Assembly (NCBI GenBank): GCA_029706075.1
Contig: JAINUG010000173.1
Coordinates: forward strand, 248,001-312,000
Source: Aldrovandia affinis
Lineage: Eukaryota; Chordata; Actinopteri; Notacanthiformes; Halosauridae
Direction of reading: 5' to 3'
DNA length: 64,000 nucleotides
Positions 1 through 14,800 of this stretch are shown one piece after another. Made by a program: the position numbers and the translations under genes. The notes below the pieces were generated by a model that was given only the letters and a program-made list of their open reading frames with translations, was not told where the DNA came from and did not search any database. Numbering within the stretch: the stretch's first letter is position 1; each line of letters begins with the position of its first letter.

Positions 1-11
1 TTAGTATTTGT

Positions 12-130
12 TAAGGTAGTTGAACCTATGTCTGTAGATTGGACATTGAATGTTTTGTCTAACTGTTGTAACTGAATAAACCAGCTGTTAATTTTAATTG
101 AATTGTGAGATGAGCTCTGCCCATCAACAA
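12..130 (+). repeat. dispersed repeat, copy A
   Basis: Shares the segment beginning GTAGTTGAACCTATGTCTGT with 3842-3950 in the same orientation, with scattered mismatches. The family is not recognised. Both copies lie within a few hundred bases of Tc1 relics. Confidence 0.5.
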
Positions 131-279
131 ATTCAGAGATTTCATTGATAATTGGTATCCTGTGTAGTGATTATTATATTAAATCAAATAAATATAATTT
201 ACATGTAGGATAAGTGAGTGGTTTTAACACATAATACCACTTGTGTTCAGTATTCAGAGTGCTGAACTTGAAACAAGGG

Positions 280-520
280 TGTTTCAGCTACTGGATTCAG
301 AGAATAGACCATTTTTATGGTCACTGTTCCAACAGGATGGAGCAAAATACATATTGTTTTGGCCGGAAAACCTGCTGTCCTCTGCAAGAAAGTTGAAATT
401 GGGAAAGAGGTTCACCTTTCAGCATGACATCGACTAAAAGCAAAAAAAAATAAAAAGGTGAATGCCCTTGATTGGCCTCGTCAGAGCCCTGACCTAAATC
501 CTATTGAAAACCAAAAGCCT
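280..520 (+). pseudogene. Tc1/mariner transposase relic
   Basis: In broken frames the plus strand reads LLSSARKLKLGKRFTFQHDI, then after stops and a shift NALDWPRQSPDLNPIEN. These are the region before and around the second catalytic Asp of Tc1-like transposases. No terminal repeats are seen. Not functional. Confidence 0.75.
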
Positions 521-2641
521 GCAACAACAACAAAAAACACCACAATGGCAGCACCAGCACGTCCTAATCGCTGCTACCTCTATCCTCGACCTCAGAGGTG
601 CAGACACCCGCAAGCAGCACCACACTAGCAGTTGCGATTAATGCAATTTTAAAGAACATTGTAGCTCTTGTAGCGAGCAGTGGTACTAGCTCGCCATGAA
701 CTGACCGTTTCTAAGTGTGCCTCCATGTTTATGTATCGCTCTTTGCCTTGACTGAACTGAATTGAACTGGCTGCTGAATCTCTTTGGCAGCCAGCACTAA
801 CATGCTGTTATTGTGTTATCTTGTTTTCATTTTCTGGCCATGACATACTCATCATTTCAAATTAAATATGTGTTTAATAACTTGAAACATTAAATACATT
901 ACAAATGGCATGTCAGGGAACTGAATTCTGCATGAAAACAACACTATTCAATCCCCGATGCGTTATTATAGCATCATATTTTTTTGTTTCGGATTTCAGC
1001 ACCCCTAAGTCAAAACATCTTCCCGCTCCTCTGGTCATCATGCAACCTTCGATAAGGAAGAATCAGCAAAAGTTGCCCAATCTAGATGGGCAAAGCTGGT
1101 AGAGACATATCCAAACAGACTCATGGCTGTAATTCAAGCAAAGGGTGCTTCTACCAAGTACTAACTCAGCAGGGTGTAGACTTCAGTCTTCAGAATCAAT
1201 GCAAGTTATTCATTTTTTTCACTTGGAATGTGTAGGGTAAAATGTGTAAATAAAGGTGGAAAATTTAAAGTTTGATTTAATGTTTTCATTGTAGGCTATA
1301 AGGCAACAAGAGGTGAGGCAATCTCTCAATGAGCACTCCCAAGAGCCAATAAAAACAAATGGTCAAGACTCCTATCATTACAGCACAAAGGAAAGACCAA
1401 AGCTGAATTACTTCAGCTGCCCTGCATGTGAACAGCAGTAAGTGTTAACAGTCAATTTGAGTCATAGAAAATAGGGGATAGTCAGTTGTGTTTAGTGGGA
1501 GCAAGAAGGATGGTAAGCTTCACCAGGGTTGAGGGCAGATCCATTTCCTGGTCAGGACAGATCCATTTCCATTTTCATCTCCATTTCACATTGTCCTGAT
1601 GCAGACCCTAGCCTTCACTTTAGTAAAAGAACTGGGGAATATTTGGACTCATTTGTGTGTTATAGATTAATGCTGGCATGCTGATGAACACTGTACATCC
1701 CTCCCTAAAAGGCACCACATTTCCCAAAGGGCATGATGAGACGAGGAGTTGCAACATAGTACCAAAATTCAGACATGGTGTCTAAGCATCTTATCCATCA
1801 TCCCCATGAAAGGTTGCTGTTGCTGTTGTTTAATTTGAAACAATTGAGACCTTAACTGTGTATAGAGTGGTGTTTAGTACCACAATATAGTTAAAAATGT
1901 TATAGTGACACCTATGACACAATTGGGTCAAGGCCTTTGGCAAGGCAAAAGGGACAAAATTGGTCAAAACTTGAAAATAATAATTTTATGAACAATAACC
2001 AATGAAAAATGGCTATGAATTTAACATATAAAATAACACATACTTAATACAATAATGATTGGTGTTAGTGTGAAAAAGATAAAATGTGCAATAATTTGTG
2101 ATTTGACTACAATTTTTTTACTTATTTACTATTTTAGTGTCCAATTCAAATGTGAGCTCTTTCACAATGTGGTGCATTGATTAAAAAATAAAGTCATTAG
2201 TTACTTCAGAGAATGGCATAGTTCACGGTGAGATAGGAACAGTTACAATATTGTACTTGGGTGTTTCTGCCTGCAACCACAGCAAGATGGCCACAGAATT
2301 TCAAATTATATTAATGTTCTACAAATTTTATTTTCAGAAAACACTCCATTACATAGAGCCTGAATATTTCAAACATCCCTCAAATAATATAAGATAATAG
2401 AATTACTTTTACTGTCCAAATGTGGGAATTTGTTCTTGCCATCACAGAAAACAAATTGCTTCCACATTAGAAATCCATAATGTCAGATTTCAGTATGTAT
2501 AATAAAAAGCATCTGTCCCACTGGAATTCAGTACAAAACTGCACACTCACAGCTCAAATATAGCATGAATAAAATGTAAAAAAAGACATTTAAAAAATCC
2601 TCTGCTAATTGAAATTGACACCTGGATGCCATGCCTCTTAC
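521..2641. other. no gene seen; downstream side of lhfpl4 exon 2
   Basis: About 2.1 kb of AT-rich sequence past lhfpl4 exon 2, probably intron 2. I looked for the remaining lhfpl4 C-terminal exon on the minus strand and did not find one. No clear transposon is present after position 520. Confidence 0.5.
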
Positions 2642-2878
2642 CTCTGTTTTCGGGCTTGACCTCGTCAAGGGGGAAGTTGTTCTGGCGGTTTCCAAGAACA
2701 AAGGCCAGGAAGGCCAGGATGAGGGCATCCAGGATACCGATGATGGCCAGTATGTAGGCCCAGCGTACGGAGCAGTTGCCCAGAGTGTACTTCCCTGTCT
2801 CCTCCCCACACATGTCACGCACTACCTCCGAGTCCCAGCCATCCGGGAAGATCATGCAGCCCAGGACCAGACACACAG
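2642..2878 (-). CDS. lhfpl4: lhfpl4 coding exon 2
   Basis: The exon is 237 nt. A minus-strand CAG acceptor (2879-2881) precedes [17 protein letters not shown]. The exon then encodes the second extracellular loop with CGEE and [10 protein letters not shown], the fourth membrane span ([18 protein letters not shown]) and the cytoplasmic [16 protein letters not shown]. It ends in phase 1 at a GTAAGAG donor (2641 downward), just where mammalian LHFPL4 passes into its last exon. Reading through the donor gives an unrelated tail ending near 2547, so splicing onward is more likely than termination here. Confidence 0.9.
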
Positions 2879-5800
2879 CTGCCAGGCAGAGACAGGGAAG
2901 GTGAAGGGTAGGGTAGAGGAAGTGGAGTTGGGTGGAAGGAATAGGAGTTTGGGGTAATAATGAGAGGGTGGGTTGTCAGAGGAGGAGAAGGGATAATTAG
3001 CAGTGAATCTCACAGAAGAGTTAAACCATCAGCGATGTCAACTCATGTCACATTCTAGAATTAATTTGGAGAAATCCTTAGTCTTATCCTGTCTTTTGTA
3101 AGTAAAGCATTTACCAGCCAAAGCAATAAAAAACATTGTACTTTAGGAAGGGCAATATAGTCCTCTGACAATAAAACGCAGGGTAAATGGTTCTATGCAT
3201 TTTATGTTTCGGGCTTGTTCTGGGCTCAGCAGTCTAGTTGACTTCAAACCCAATCCCTGATAAAGCTAATAGGTAAACCCAGAGGAATAGGCTTTAGAAT
3301 AACTGGGGGCTTTAGGGCAATTCATGTTTGTATGTGCATGTGTGTATGCATCTGATGAGAGGGTCAGAAAACCTCAAACTTAAACCATGCTCTAGCACAT
3401 ACAGTATTACCTACTCACACGGTGTGAGTCACACCTCACAGTTAATTTTGTTTTATTCTAAAATGAGCACTATGTTGGAATTTACATTCCGTGTGGAGGT
3501 CCATGTGTCATGATTGGTCTTGTCACATGGCAGCGATATTACCTGAGCCAGTCTCCACACATAGCAGCTGAATCAACATCACTGTATAAACCAGACTATC
3601 TTCCCAAAACCCAACATGGCTCCCTCCCTCTCTGCTTCAAACATTTAAAGTGTGACCTATTGATGGCTTAGGCAATCTAGCATTCTAGGGTTTGATTTTA
3701 CACATTCTTGCATTCTTGGGTCTTGTCCTGGCTTATACTTTGGTGTTTCCTGGCTGTGTGTGGTGCATTTTGGAAGCAACAAGCTCTGTTTGGTATAGTT
3801 TTATTTCATTTATTCTCTTTCATATGATTGTTACATGTTAGGGTAGTTGAACCTATGTCTGTTGATTGAACATTGATTATTTTATCTTTGTCTAAGTGTT
3901 GTAACTTACAATATAGTACCAGCTCTTAATTTTAATTGTGGAAACAACCAATCTACAACCACACAAAAGCTGCTACTTCTCCTTCTCTAATTACCCAGAG
4001 TTTTCATAGGTGAGTTAGCTCAAACTTCCTTGTTGATCCCACACTAATTATCCACAGGTGCCAGGTCAAAGTAAGCCATTTATACTGCTGTGTGGGTGAA
4101 AACATCCAACTATAAGATGATGAGTTTGTGCTATATCTGATGCAGCTGCACTCTAGGGTCTTGACAGAAGGGACACACATACACCCATTTCTATCCTGAT
4201 GGGAGTGGCCTCTTCCAGGGCAATGCCCACTGAATGGTTTAATAAGCATGAAACTGATGTAAACCATATGCCATGGCCATCTCAGTCACCAGATATCAAC
4301 CCAATTGAGCACTTATGGGATATTCTGGAGTGGCGCCTGAAACAGCATTTGCCACCATCAGCAACAAAACATCAAGTTTCAGACACGTAAAATCTATGCC
4401 AAGGCATACTGAAGTTGTTCAGGCAGCTCGTGTTGGCCCAATGCCCTATTTTTTTACACACTTTTTGTTGGTGTTTCCTTTAGTTTGGCAGTTCAAGTCC
4501 AGTGAATAACCTGAAATGGTACAAAGCACCGCCAGTGGACTACTGAAGACTGGAAGAAGGTCTTATGGACCGATGAATCAAAGTTTGAAATCTAGAAATT
4601 TTGAAAGGTTTTTGTAGGCCATTGAGTAGGTGAAAGGATGGTTCCTCAGTGTGTGACACCAACTATCAAACATGGAGGAGGAAGCGTGATGGTCTGGGTC
4701 TCTTTTGCTGGATCCAGAGTCGGCGACTTAACCCACGTTAACCCAGTACTTGTTCCCTGAAAAGGGCCATTTTTATAACTCTGAAATGTACATTATTTTT
4801 CCGTTTTTGGTAAACTTTTTTTTTTTAACCTCTGGCAGTTTACCGCTTACCTTTGTACCATTTCAGGTTATTCACTGGACTTGAACTGCTTAAATTTCTG
4901 TAAAAACTGGAAAATGTGGGTGTTCTAAAACTTTTGACCGGTAGTATATATGCACTCAAGTTCTCACACAAATACAAATGCATGTTCACATTTGTACACA
5001 AACACAAACAGGTAGAGACTGCATATCCATAGAGAAAAATATAAGAACACGGCCATTAGAGGCAAACAGGATTACAGCACACTATAGCTGCAACTCTTCT
5101 TTGGCCAAACATTTTTGTGGTTATCTCTGATGTGCATTTCTCAATAGTCACAGTTATCAGGGTCTGGGTACAAATGTACTAAAACAGGGAGTATTTTTCT
5201 ATAGTTTTAGTTTTGCATCCATTTTCACCAATATACACAACAAAATTCTTACTATAACATATTTTAAAATGAGAACAAATGCAGTCAAAAGAATTTCCAT
5301 GTTTGAATGGAATTCACTACCCAGCTACATTGCACAGGAAAATAGGATTTAAAGTCTTATTAAAAAAATATCTAAAAGTTATGAAGAAAATTCATGTATG
5401 ATTGGTCATGCTAGTTTTGGGTCTCTTGTTTTATTCATTTTGATATCTTATTGGTAATAAACTAAACTAAACTAAACATGTTTATCTGATTGGTCATTCA
5501 GACATGTTATGTCAGGATGTCAAATTTTTCACATGTAAAAATATCAAGGTGCCCATTACTGAATTTAACATTAGGCTCTCAACAATGAAAATACGCTTAA
5601 TTCAATGGAAGTAGTCCGGTTCAGAATCAGCAAACTATTTCCCACTGTATGTACCACTATTTCTTTTTTCAGCGGACATACCTCATGAAATGTTGTTTAA
5701 GTGCTTGATGCATATCATATAACATATCATATTTCAATTGACCCAAATGCTACTTTAAGGTTTGTTCAAAACGGGGCTGGTATGCTAATTCCACCATAAT

Positions 5801-8800
5801 GGATGACACCTGGAGTGCATGTACCATGTCTCCAGTCTCCTGACTCATCCACATCCCCCATCTCATTGTAATGTAGCACAAAGTGGTTGATTAAAAATGT
5901 CCACTGCCACCATGTTTGAGTACCAGCTGCACCCTGCCCCGGGGCTGTATGCTGATTGCACTGCTCAGGGCTGATGGATCAGTCCCTTCTGAGGGACACA
6001 ATCCTGCAAACGGCTTTCATTGCATCGTGCTCTCTCTCAGTAAGTGTGCCATATTGTGCCTACAGCTACGAATATCTTCCATCTTACACAGGCTTGTAGT
6101 GGAATTCAGAGATGCAAGTTAGTGTATATCAGCTAACTCGGTGAATATCAGCCCCTGGAGCTCTAATAAGTGCAGACCTTTAGTCTTTTGCTTGGCATTG
6201 TGTGGTGTGACAGGCAAGGGCTGCGGCAGGACCTATCCCTGTGGCATGCATTGGTCCTTTACGAGTGTGAGCTGCCTATCACGGTCACGGTCGCGGTTCA
6301 AAAACCTACTGTACCAGACCGGCCCAATCAGGGGCAACATTTGCCTGTCTGCCCTAGGTGGAGGGGGGAGGGTGACCCGCCACAAGTTCACAGAGAAGCG
6401 CGTAAGGGTGACTCCAGAACGTGGGTGGGCGAATTCCGTCTTGAAGGAAGTGGAGTTTGCTGCCTTTGGAGAATTAGCTTGCCTCGTAGAGACGAGCGGA
6501 AAATTTGTGTAGGGAGGACAAATCAAAAGAAATAGAGGGTAGAATTGGCCATTCATTTGGAGAAAATGGGGAAAAAAATATGATTATAATATAATAATAT
6601 ATTATATCATATAATAATATGATATAATAAGAAATATAATCATTTTATGATTCTTTTTTATTTATTTTAAAAACCATCACCCATTTTCTTAGAAGATATA
6701 CCCTTGTACAAAACAACAATACAGGTTACATTGCATTAGAATTATATTAAAATACATTTTATATCATATCTTTTTTATATATAGTTATCAGCATTCTTAT
6801 TCAGTGACAGTGAACATTCCGTTCACTGTCACTGAATAAGAATGCTGATAACTATATATATAAAAAAGATATGATATAAAATGTATTTTAATATAATTAT
6901 AATGCATAATTAACCACAGGCCTTTATGCATATTCATGAATACTGTGATTTTTGGACTGGACTGTTTCCATAAATGCCTAATTGGTATGGTAGGTATGTT
7001 ATCTGCCAAGTTACGGGTTGATGGGGCATACCCCATACCTATACAGCACTGAGAGTTTGGCACTTTTCAGGGTCTCCCACATAAATAGCTACAATGGCCA
7101 CAGACTCCACACACAGAATTCAGATACAACATTGCCAATAATGTGATTCTGCAGGAAGTAGCTTGCTTGTGATCTAATACTATACAAAAGATTAATAGCA
7201 TTGCTTTTACGGATGTATAATTTCTATGGCCAACAAAAATACATATCTATAATGTATTTCTTATAATTTCACATGTAAACCCTGCATCATATCAGATAGC
7301 TACGGTAACTGCAAGGTAGGCCGTAAATTCCTGGACTAAATTTATGCTCTTAAACCAGTAAGATGTAGTAGTGTAGCCAGCTAGAAAGCCACACCTGCCC
7401 TGCTTTTTCCGATAGCTGGCTATCTAGCTTCACAGCTACATAGAGCTTCATTAAAACAAGCAGCTAGTTAGCTTGCTAGCTTCTGGCAGTTCACTTATAA
7501 CTGAAGTGTAGTTAACTAGCCAGTGATGCCAACATTAACCTTAGCAGTGTGGCTACCTACATTACATCTGGTTTACTACCTAGCCAGCTAGCTACGCTTT
7601 AGGTGATTAGTTAACAACAGTGCATTAGCTAGCTTTCCAATGATATAACTATCTACTGCTTACTGTATTCCCTCCCCACCAATACAGTTTGGCTAGCTCA
7701 TGACATGCATTGCCAACTTATGCATAGTGGACTTAAAATGAGAAGGATGTCTTCCCACGTCTACAGAACAGTGCTAAAAAACAATGGATAGAATCACCAG
7801 CCACATTCTCCGTAAATAAAGATAACGTGACCACGATCAATGCATTACTTTTAGATGATCTGTGCTGTTTTATGGATGTAGTGTACACAGCATGTAGACA
7901 AATACCACAAGAAAAAGGACAGCAGTGTAGTGTAACGAGGTGGTGTTGTACCATTTTAATTATGTAGGCACATTATGTAGTGCATATTCTAATAGAGTAA
8001 TATTATGCAACCGATGTATATAACTGACGTGTGTACAATGAGCTAGTGATGACGTTACCCTAACGTGCTGTGCGTTACACTGGTTGTTTACATTTGATTG
8101 GTCGTTTCCCTTGTTCCATGTCCCGGACGAGTGGTGGTGCCGATGCTCAGCTGTTCTCAATCAGGCTAATTGTAATGGAGGCAGCGGACACACCTCGGCG
8201 ACTTTTAAAAAGGAAGCACTACAGTCAAGTGGAGATCTTGACAGGGCGAGCAAGCTGGAAACTGCAGAACCACCGCGTTGGGTTTGGTATCGTATAGGGT
8301 GTAAAAGCCGGTTCATTGCTGACTGTATGTAAAGTCTGTGTGAGATATTAGTGTAACGCTATCGGGTGTGTATAAATCGCTCTGGATAAGAGCATCTGCT
8401 AAATGCCTAAAAATGTAATGTAAATGTAATGACTCATATTTTGAAGTAACTAAACCACAATTAAAGAGGAGTCTACACGTGTTTCTTGTTAATGTCAATA
8501 ATAATTACCAATAGCTTTCTGCTATAAAGGGCATTTTAAAATCAACACTTTAATATTTGATTTTCTAAAGCAACATGAGAAATCTAATAGATTTTGATAG
8601 GGGTCAAATAGTTTGTGCCCGAATAGCAGGTGTGTCAGTCACAGAAATGGCAAAATTATTGAATGTGTCAAGGGGAACAGTGTAAAAAACCATGACGGCA
8701 TATGCAAAACAAGGAAAAACTGCAGAGGAACAGTGGGTGCAAATTGAAGCTCACTGGCAGGGATCAACAGACACTTTACAGGATAGTTGTTAAATACCAC

Positions 8801-11800
8801 AAAGCAACAACCTAAAAAATTACCATAGCATTTACACCTCAATGACCTAGTCTCAACAAAACATGTACATCTTGTGCTTCACAGAGCTGATATTTATGGT
8901 AGGGCTGCCATTCGGAAACCGCTTGTAACCGAGGCCATTGCGCAACAATGCATAACCTGGTGTAATGAGCACAAAACTTAGACTTCTGAGCAGTGGAAGA
9001 AAGTAATACGGTCTGATGAGTCTTTTATTCTTTCCTACATCTGGATGTATTTATGTTCAGGGAAAGCCAAGGGAAGCCTTCAAACCACATTGCCTGTTCC
9101 CAACTGGTAAACATGGTGATGGATCTGTTCTGGTATGGGCAGCTATTTTGTGGGAGTCATTGGGTCTGATCATCAATCTGCATGGTAGAATTATGGCCAA
9201 GGAATGCAAAGCCACTTTAGGAGACCAGGTGCACCCTATGGTGCAAACATTGTTTCTTCAAGATGTTCCCCTATTCCAAGACAATAATCCCTCCATACAC
9301 CTGCTAAATGGATTCAAGAGTGGTTTCATGAACGCCACGATGAAGACTAACATCTTCCATGGCTAGATCTAAACATCATTAAATCTTTATGGGATGTTAT
9401 GGAATGTAGAGTGTCAAGTAGATCTGCCTTCTGCCTTCATCTTTCAAATAACTGGAGACTTGATTGACGAATTGATTGAAAGAATGAAAGTCCAATATCC
9501 CACTAGAAACGTATTCAGACTTCCGGTCAAGCAACAATAGCAATGACGGCCCTCTAATTCAGCTCCCACAGATGTCGACAAAAGCCATGTTTTAGAAACA
9601 AGAAATTTGTTTAAGAGAAGATCCATCAAACAGTAAAAGTCTTAAAATGCCCCCAACTGGTACAAGAAAGAAAGATAAAGCTGAAACCACAGCAAACGAG
9701 AAGGGAAATGCTGAAGAGGAGGTCACCATGGAATGCTCAGACATGGCAGCAATCATGGCAAGGCTTTTTTGCATGAGCTGAAAGCCTTGCAAAAAGACGT
9801 TAACAAAAGCCTTGAGAGAATTGAGGGATCTGTTCAGAAGGTGAAGATAGCGGTGAAAGGATTTGAGAAAAGGCAAGATGAGTCAGAAAAAATAATAAGT
9901 GGCACCGAAGATCACTGAGATAAACAGGCTAGCATCCTCACTGTTTAAGGGGAGACAGCTAGAGGAAAAATGTGAAGAATTGGAAAACCGTTCAATGACA
10001 CCATGTTCTGCTTCACGGTGACTTTACTGTGAAATATTCTCTAACTGCCCAACAACCTGGAACCTGATATAAAGAGAGCTCACAGGTCACTCACCTCCAT
10101 GACCATGATCACCCACAATCCCACAGCACTCCCAAGGTCCACCGTGGTAAAGTTTTTGCACTTTCAGGTAAAACAAAAAGTGTTTTGAAAGTGCGGGCGA
10201 GAATGATCTGCAGTTTGAAGGGAGCCATGTATCCAGGAAGTCTCCATACCCAGGAAGACTGAAGGTTTTCATGGAAAGTGGCAAGAAGACCTTCACCCCA
10301 GACTGGGAGGCATTGGACTGATTGAAGCATCTGGAGGTATCAACGAAGCTGTCCGAGGCAGAGCTGATGGAGAGGCACCTGCACAGACTTAGCTGGCTGA
10401 CATAGCGGGGACCCGGAGAGTGGCTCTCCAGCCCGTTGATCAAAAATTTGGAGGCACTGAAGAATCCCAAGGTGTGAATGAAGGGATTTGAGTACCCACC
10501 TATAGTAAGCCCAAACCTGCAATTATGGGTTAGCTGTCAAACGCAGAAGGGTTTGTTACATTTTATTTCATGTTGGCTAGCTAACATTAACAAGAATGAA
10601 TTGGAGCTGTTGACTCGCATTTCGCTATATGGCAACTGGGAAGAAAGCCTGTTTAGCTTGGAGTAGACAGGACTACAATGTTAGGTTAGTTTATTTCAAT
10701 TTTAATTTTATGTAGGTTATTCTTTTTTTTTTCATACAGCTATGCAATTCAGGTGTAGTAGCCTAGTTTTGGGAATAACTACAGGTGGGTACTAATAAAC
10801 TTCAAGCCAAAACGTGAGGGTTGGGTAATTCAGCATCAGCATGCATTCATCCTTCAATCTGTATGAGTCTAGCAGTAGCTCTTAGCATCGCATTATCTAG
10901 CTAGCATTAGCTTGTTTATTACTTAGCTAGTTAGCTCCCTAGCCTCCTACAATAACACAGAAACACAACAAAATGGCATTTTGATGACATAGCCTACCTC
11001 TTAATTGGGCTCTCTTTTCCTCCTCCTCCTTCCTCTGTTTTCTCCCCTACCCAAAGGCTTGTGCCTTTTCAAAGTCATTGTGCAAATATAAAATCTGTCA
11101 TCGAGGCCATCGATTTACACAATACTGTAAATTTAATACTATGAGTGAAGTGTAGCCTGTCGCCAGTGACCTTGTGGGAAGTGGCCAAAGCAATCTTGAA
11201 GGGGAAAATAATTTATTTTGCATTGAAAAAGAGAAGGCTCAGAGAGGCCAAACATATAGAACTTGAGAAACAAATAGAGCAGTTTGAACACAAACACAAG
11301 GGGCAATTATCTGTAAATGATCTGATTCAACTTAATGAAGCTAAAAGGCCCTTGGAGCTGCAGCAAGGTGGCAGGGGTGGCCACCATGCCAAGTGGTGAG
11401 TGGATGAAAGACCAAACAAAAGAACTACAGTTTGATAGGCCAATGGCCAATTTATTCTCCTTTTAATAATATCAACAAAACACGAAAATTAAGCAGTTAA
11501 ATCCAGAACTATGCAATAGAGGGAAACAGCAACAAAACCCTGCACTTCTGCCTCCATGCCCCGAAAACTCTCTCATCAGGCATGGCAGGCTGTGCTTTTA
11601 TAATGACCTAACGAAGACAATGGCTCACAGCTGAGTTGATTGCTCATTAGCCTCAGATGAGCCTGCCTGTAAGTGAGGCCAAAAGGGAGGCATAGCCCTC
11701 TCTACTCCTCCCTCCACCTCTCCCAGTGTCTAATCTCAGAAAAGGTGGAGAGAAATGTAAGATTTCTAAAACAAAGGTACTACAAACATGGGAGTACAGC

Positions 11801-14800
11801 TAGCAGATGACTAGCATTTCAATTTTAAAAGCAGATCAGTTTGACGGTTGTCCAAAACATTTAAAGTAATAACTCTAACAAGGCTAATCTAATTGACGCA
11901 TGACAAGTTATAGACGGACTCATTACAAGAGAGGAAATAGTAGTGGCAATTAGGAGGTTGAAAAATGGCAAGAGGCCGGGGTCAGACGGGTATTCAAATT
12001 AATTTTACAAGATTTTTATAGATGTTATTAGCCCAGTTTTGGAAGAGGCCTACTCCCATGCATTTTAAACTGATGAATTATCACAGGATTGGAGGGATTA
12101 TTTCAGTGATTTATAAAAAGGGTAAAGATCCCACGTGTAGCTCATATACTATGACTGCTACTGCTACAGATACTTCTTAACTCTGACTGCAAAGTGCTGA
12201 CCACCATACTTGCTAGGAGACTTAAATCAGGTGTCACAACTTTAGTGCATCCTGATCAGAAAGCCTTTACAGACTGCTTAATATTATGTCCTGTGCCAAG
12301 TCAAGGCTGGTGCCATGTATCATGCTTGCTTTGGATGCTGAAAAGGCATCTTGGCCTTTTCTTTTTAAAGTGTTGGAAAAGTATGGATTTCAGAATGGAT
12401 TTCTTAAATGGATTTCTTAAATTTGTTAAGCTGAACAGCTTCTACACTCATCTCCACAGGCATTGGTGCAGGCGAATGGGTACTTCTCATGGTTGTTCCA
12501 GCTGTGAACAGGTTTGAGGTGGGGGTGTCCTCTCTCCCCTGCTGTTAGAGCATAAGTCTCTCCCCTGAGCATAAAGCCCCACGCACAATTAATAATGGAC
12601 AGCACAGACATAAGCGGCATAGAGGTGGGTGGAGAGGAACATAGGCTGTCACTATATGCAGGCGACTTAATTTTATACCTCTCTGACTCTGCAGAGTCTA
12701 TCCCAAATTTAATGAAATGTCTTGAGAATTTCGTTTCGTACTCGGGCTACAAAAGAAATGTTAACAAGACCGAAGCACTCCCCATGAATAAATGGATCAC
12801 GCCTCAATTTAAATCTTTACTCTCATTTAGATGGGGAAGGCATCAGATATCTGGCAATAATTATATCTCCTGACCTCAGTCTCCATTAGGCTAACTATAA
12901 AAAATTAGTAGAAAAAATTAAGGGAGACCTGAGTTGCTGGTCCGCACTTCTCCTTACCTTGACAGGTAGAGTTGAGGCTATATGAATTAATGTACTCAAG
13001 ACTTCTCTTCCCTTTCCAAACTTTACCAATTGTGCTCCCCAAATCTATATTTACCCTAACTGATTGTCTCATCTCAAGATTTATTTGGCAGGGCAAGAGG
13101 CCCAGGGTACGATGCGAAGTGTTGCAATTCGGAAAACCTATAGGAGGACTGTGACTAATTACACAATTACGAGCAATGACTATGGTTGTCAGATGATGTA
13201 AGTATGTGTCCAAGTATGTTAGACGATATCTAACTAAGTGGCTCAATGTAGAAAATGAACGTAGTGTTCACATGCCTCGGTCTGTAGTTCCTTTTTGTGG
13301 GATTAAATCTGTGGGAAGTTCATTGGGAGAATGGACCACATATAGGACTTGGAGGGAAGTGACATCTCTACCTTGTGTTCAATTATTTACATTAAAAACT
13401 TCATGCCTTTAAGACTTGATGCAGGATTCCAAAATTGGACACATTTGAATCTCAATTGTGTACACCATTTTGTTACATTCAGTAACAACAATTTCAAATC
13501 GTTTGAACAAATAAGAACAGATTTGTTTAGATACCTGCAGATTTATTTTCAAACATGTAAACTGGAACAGGTTGAAAGAACCCCCCTCTCCCTTGAAACA
13601 GTATTTATTGAAAATTTGGGGTGGGAGACATGGTGATAAGCTAATAACTAACTTATATAGATCCCTAACTTCAATGACACAGGACAATACCTATCATGTA
13701 AAAGAAAAATGGGAAATAAGTGAGGAAAGTTGATTAGAAATCTATGCTCAAGCCCATGTGGTCACCAATGCCAATTCATGGAGAGAATTCCAGTGGAAGA
13801 TAAAGAGCAGATCTTTTAGATTTTTTAGAAGATAAGTCCAAATCAGTCAAGTTGTTGGTGGAGGGAATATGGGGAGACCATGGCTACCCATGTACATATA
13901 TTTTGGTAATGCCTAAGTTTAGGCAATTTTTAGAGGTCCATTTTTGATATTGTTAATGTGATACTGGATGTAGAATTGTTATGGGACCCTCTAATAGGAA
14001 TTTTTGGGATGAAACCGAAGGAAATTCCTAGTAGGAAAAGGGTGTATCTGTTACAAATAGTATTAGCAGCAGCAAATAAAGCAATTACTGTAAAATGGCT
14101 TAAAAAGGAACCCCCTACTCATGCTGAGTGGTTAACTATTGTGAGAGGTAATTACACAATTGAAAAAATTACATATACGCATAAGGTTGCAGAGACAGGT
14201 CTTTGTAGTTCCTCGTGGAGGAACAGTGGGATTGACAATTGAGTGACTATATGTTTGGAGAGAGGGGGGCTGTGCAGGGGATAATGAGGTAGTATAGGCC
14301 TAAAAAAAGTAAAGACCTTTTGTTTTTTGGTTTCGGCTGGTTAAGTACATCCTAAACACAGTCTTGGTATAAAAAGTAAATATGGCTTCTTTGGACTAGA
14401 AAAAAAAATCCAAAACAAACATCTCTTGTGTATACGAGTGAATATGTTTGTGTTTATTTATGTATGGTGATTTTTGTACAACCCATGTTTTGTTGTCTGT
14501 TTTTGAAAAAATTGAAAACGCCAGCACTCAAATAACCAACGAACGCGTTTCAGCAAACAGCGTTGTGAGAACGCTGAAAAAGCTGTTTGCTGAAACGCGT
14601 TCGTTGGCTATTTGTCTGACTGACCCAGTGGCATTAAATGATATAAAGGACATTCTTTGAGTGCTGGCGTTTTCAATTTTTTCAGTAAGTTTTTGGCCAT
14701 GCACCTTGAAGGTAATTTGATGGTTGAGTTGTGCTCACATTTATAACTTCTCATTGTTGTCTGTTTTTATCATTTCAGTTTGTTACTATTATTATTAATA

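Noticed and set aside
6141-6556. Three overlapping frames of 107-123 codons
   Set aside because: They fall in a GC-rich SINE body; related repeats are present elsewhere in the window.
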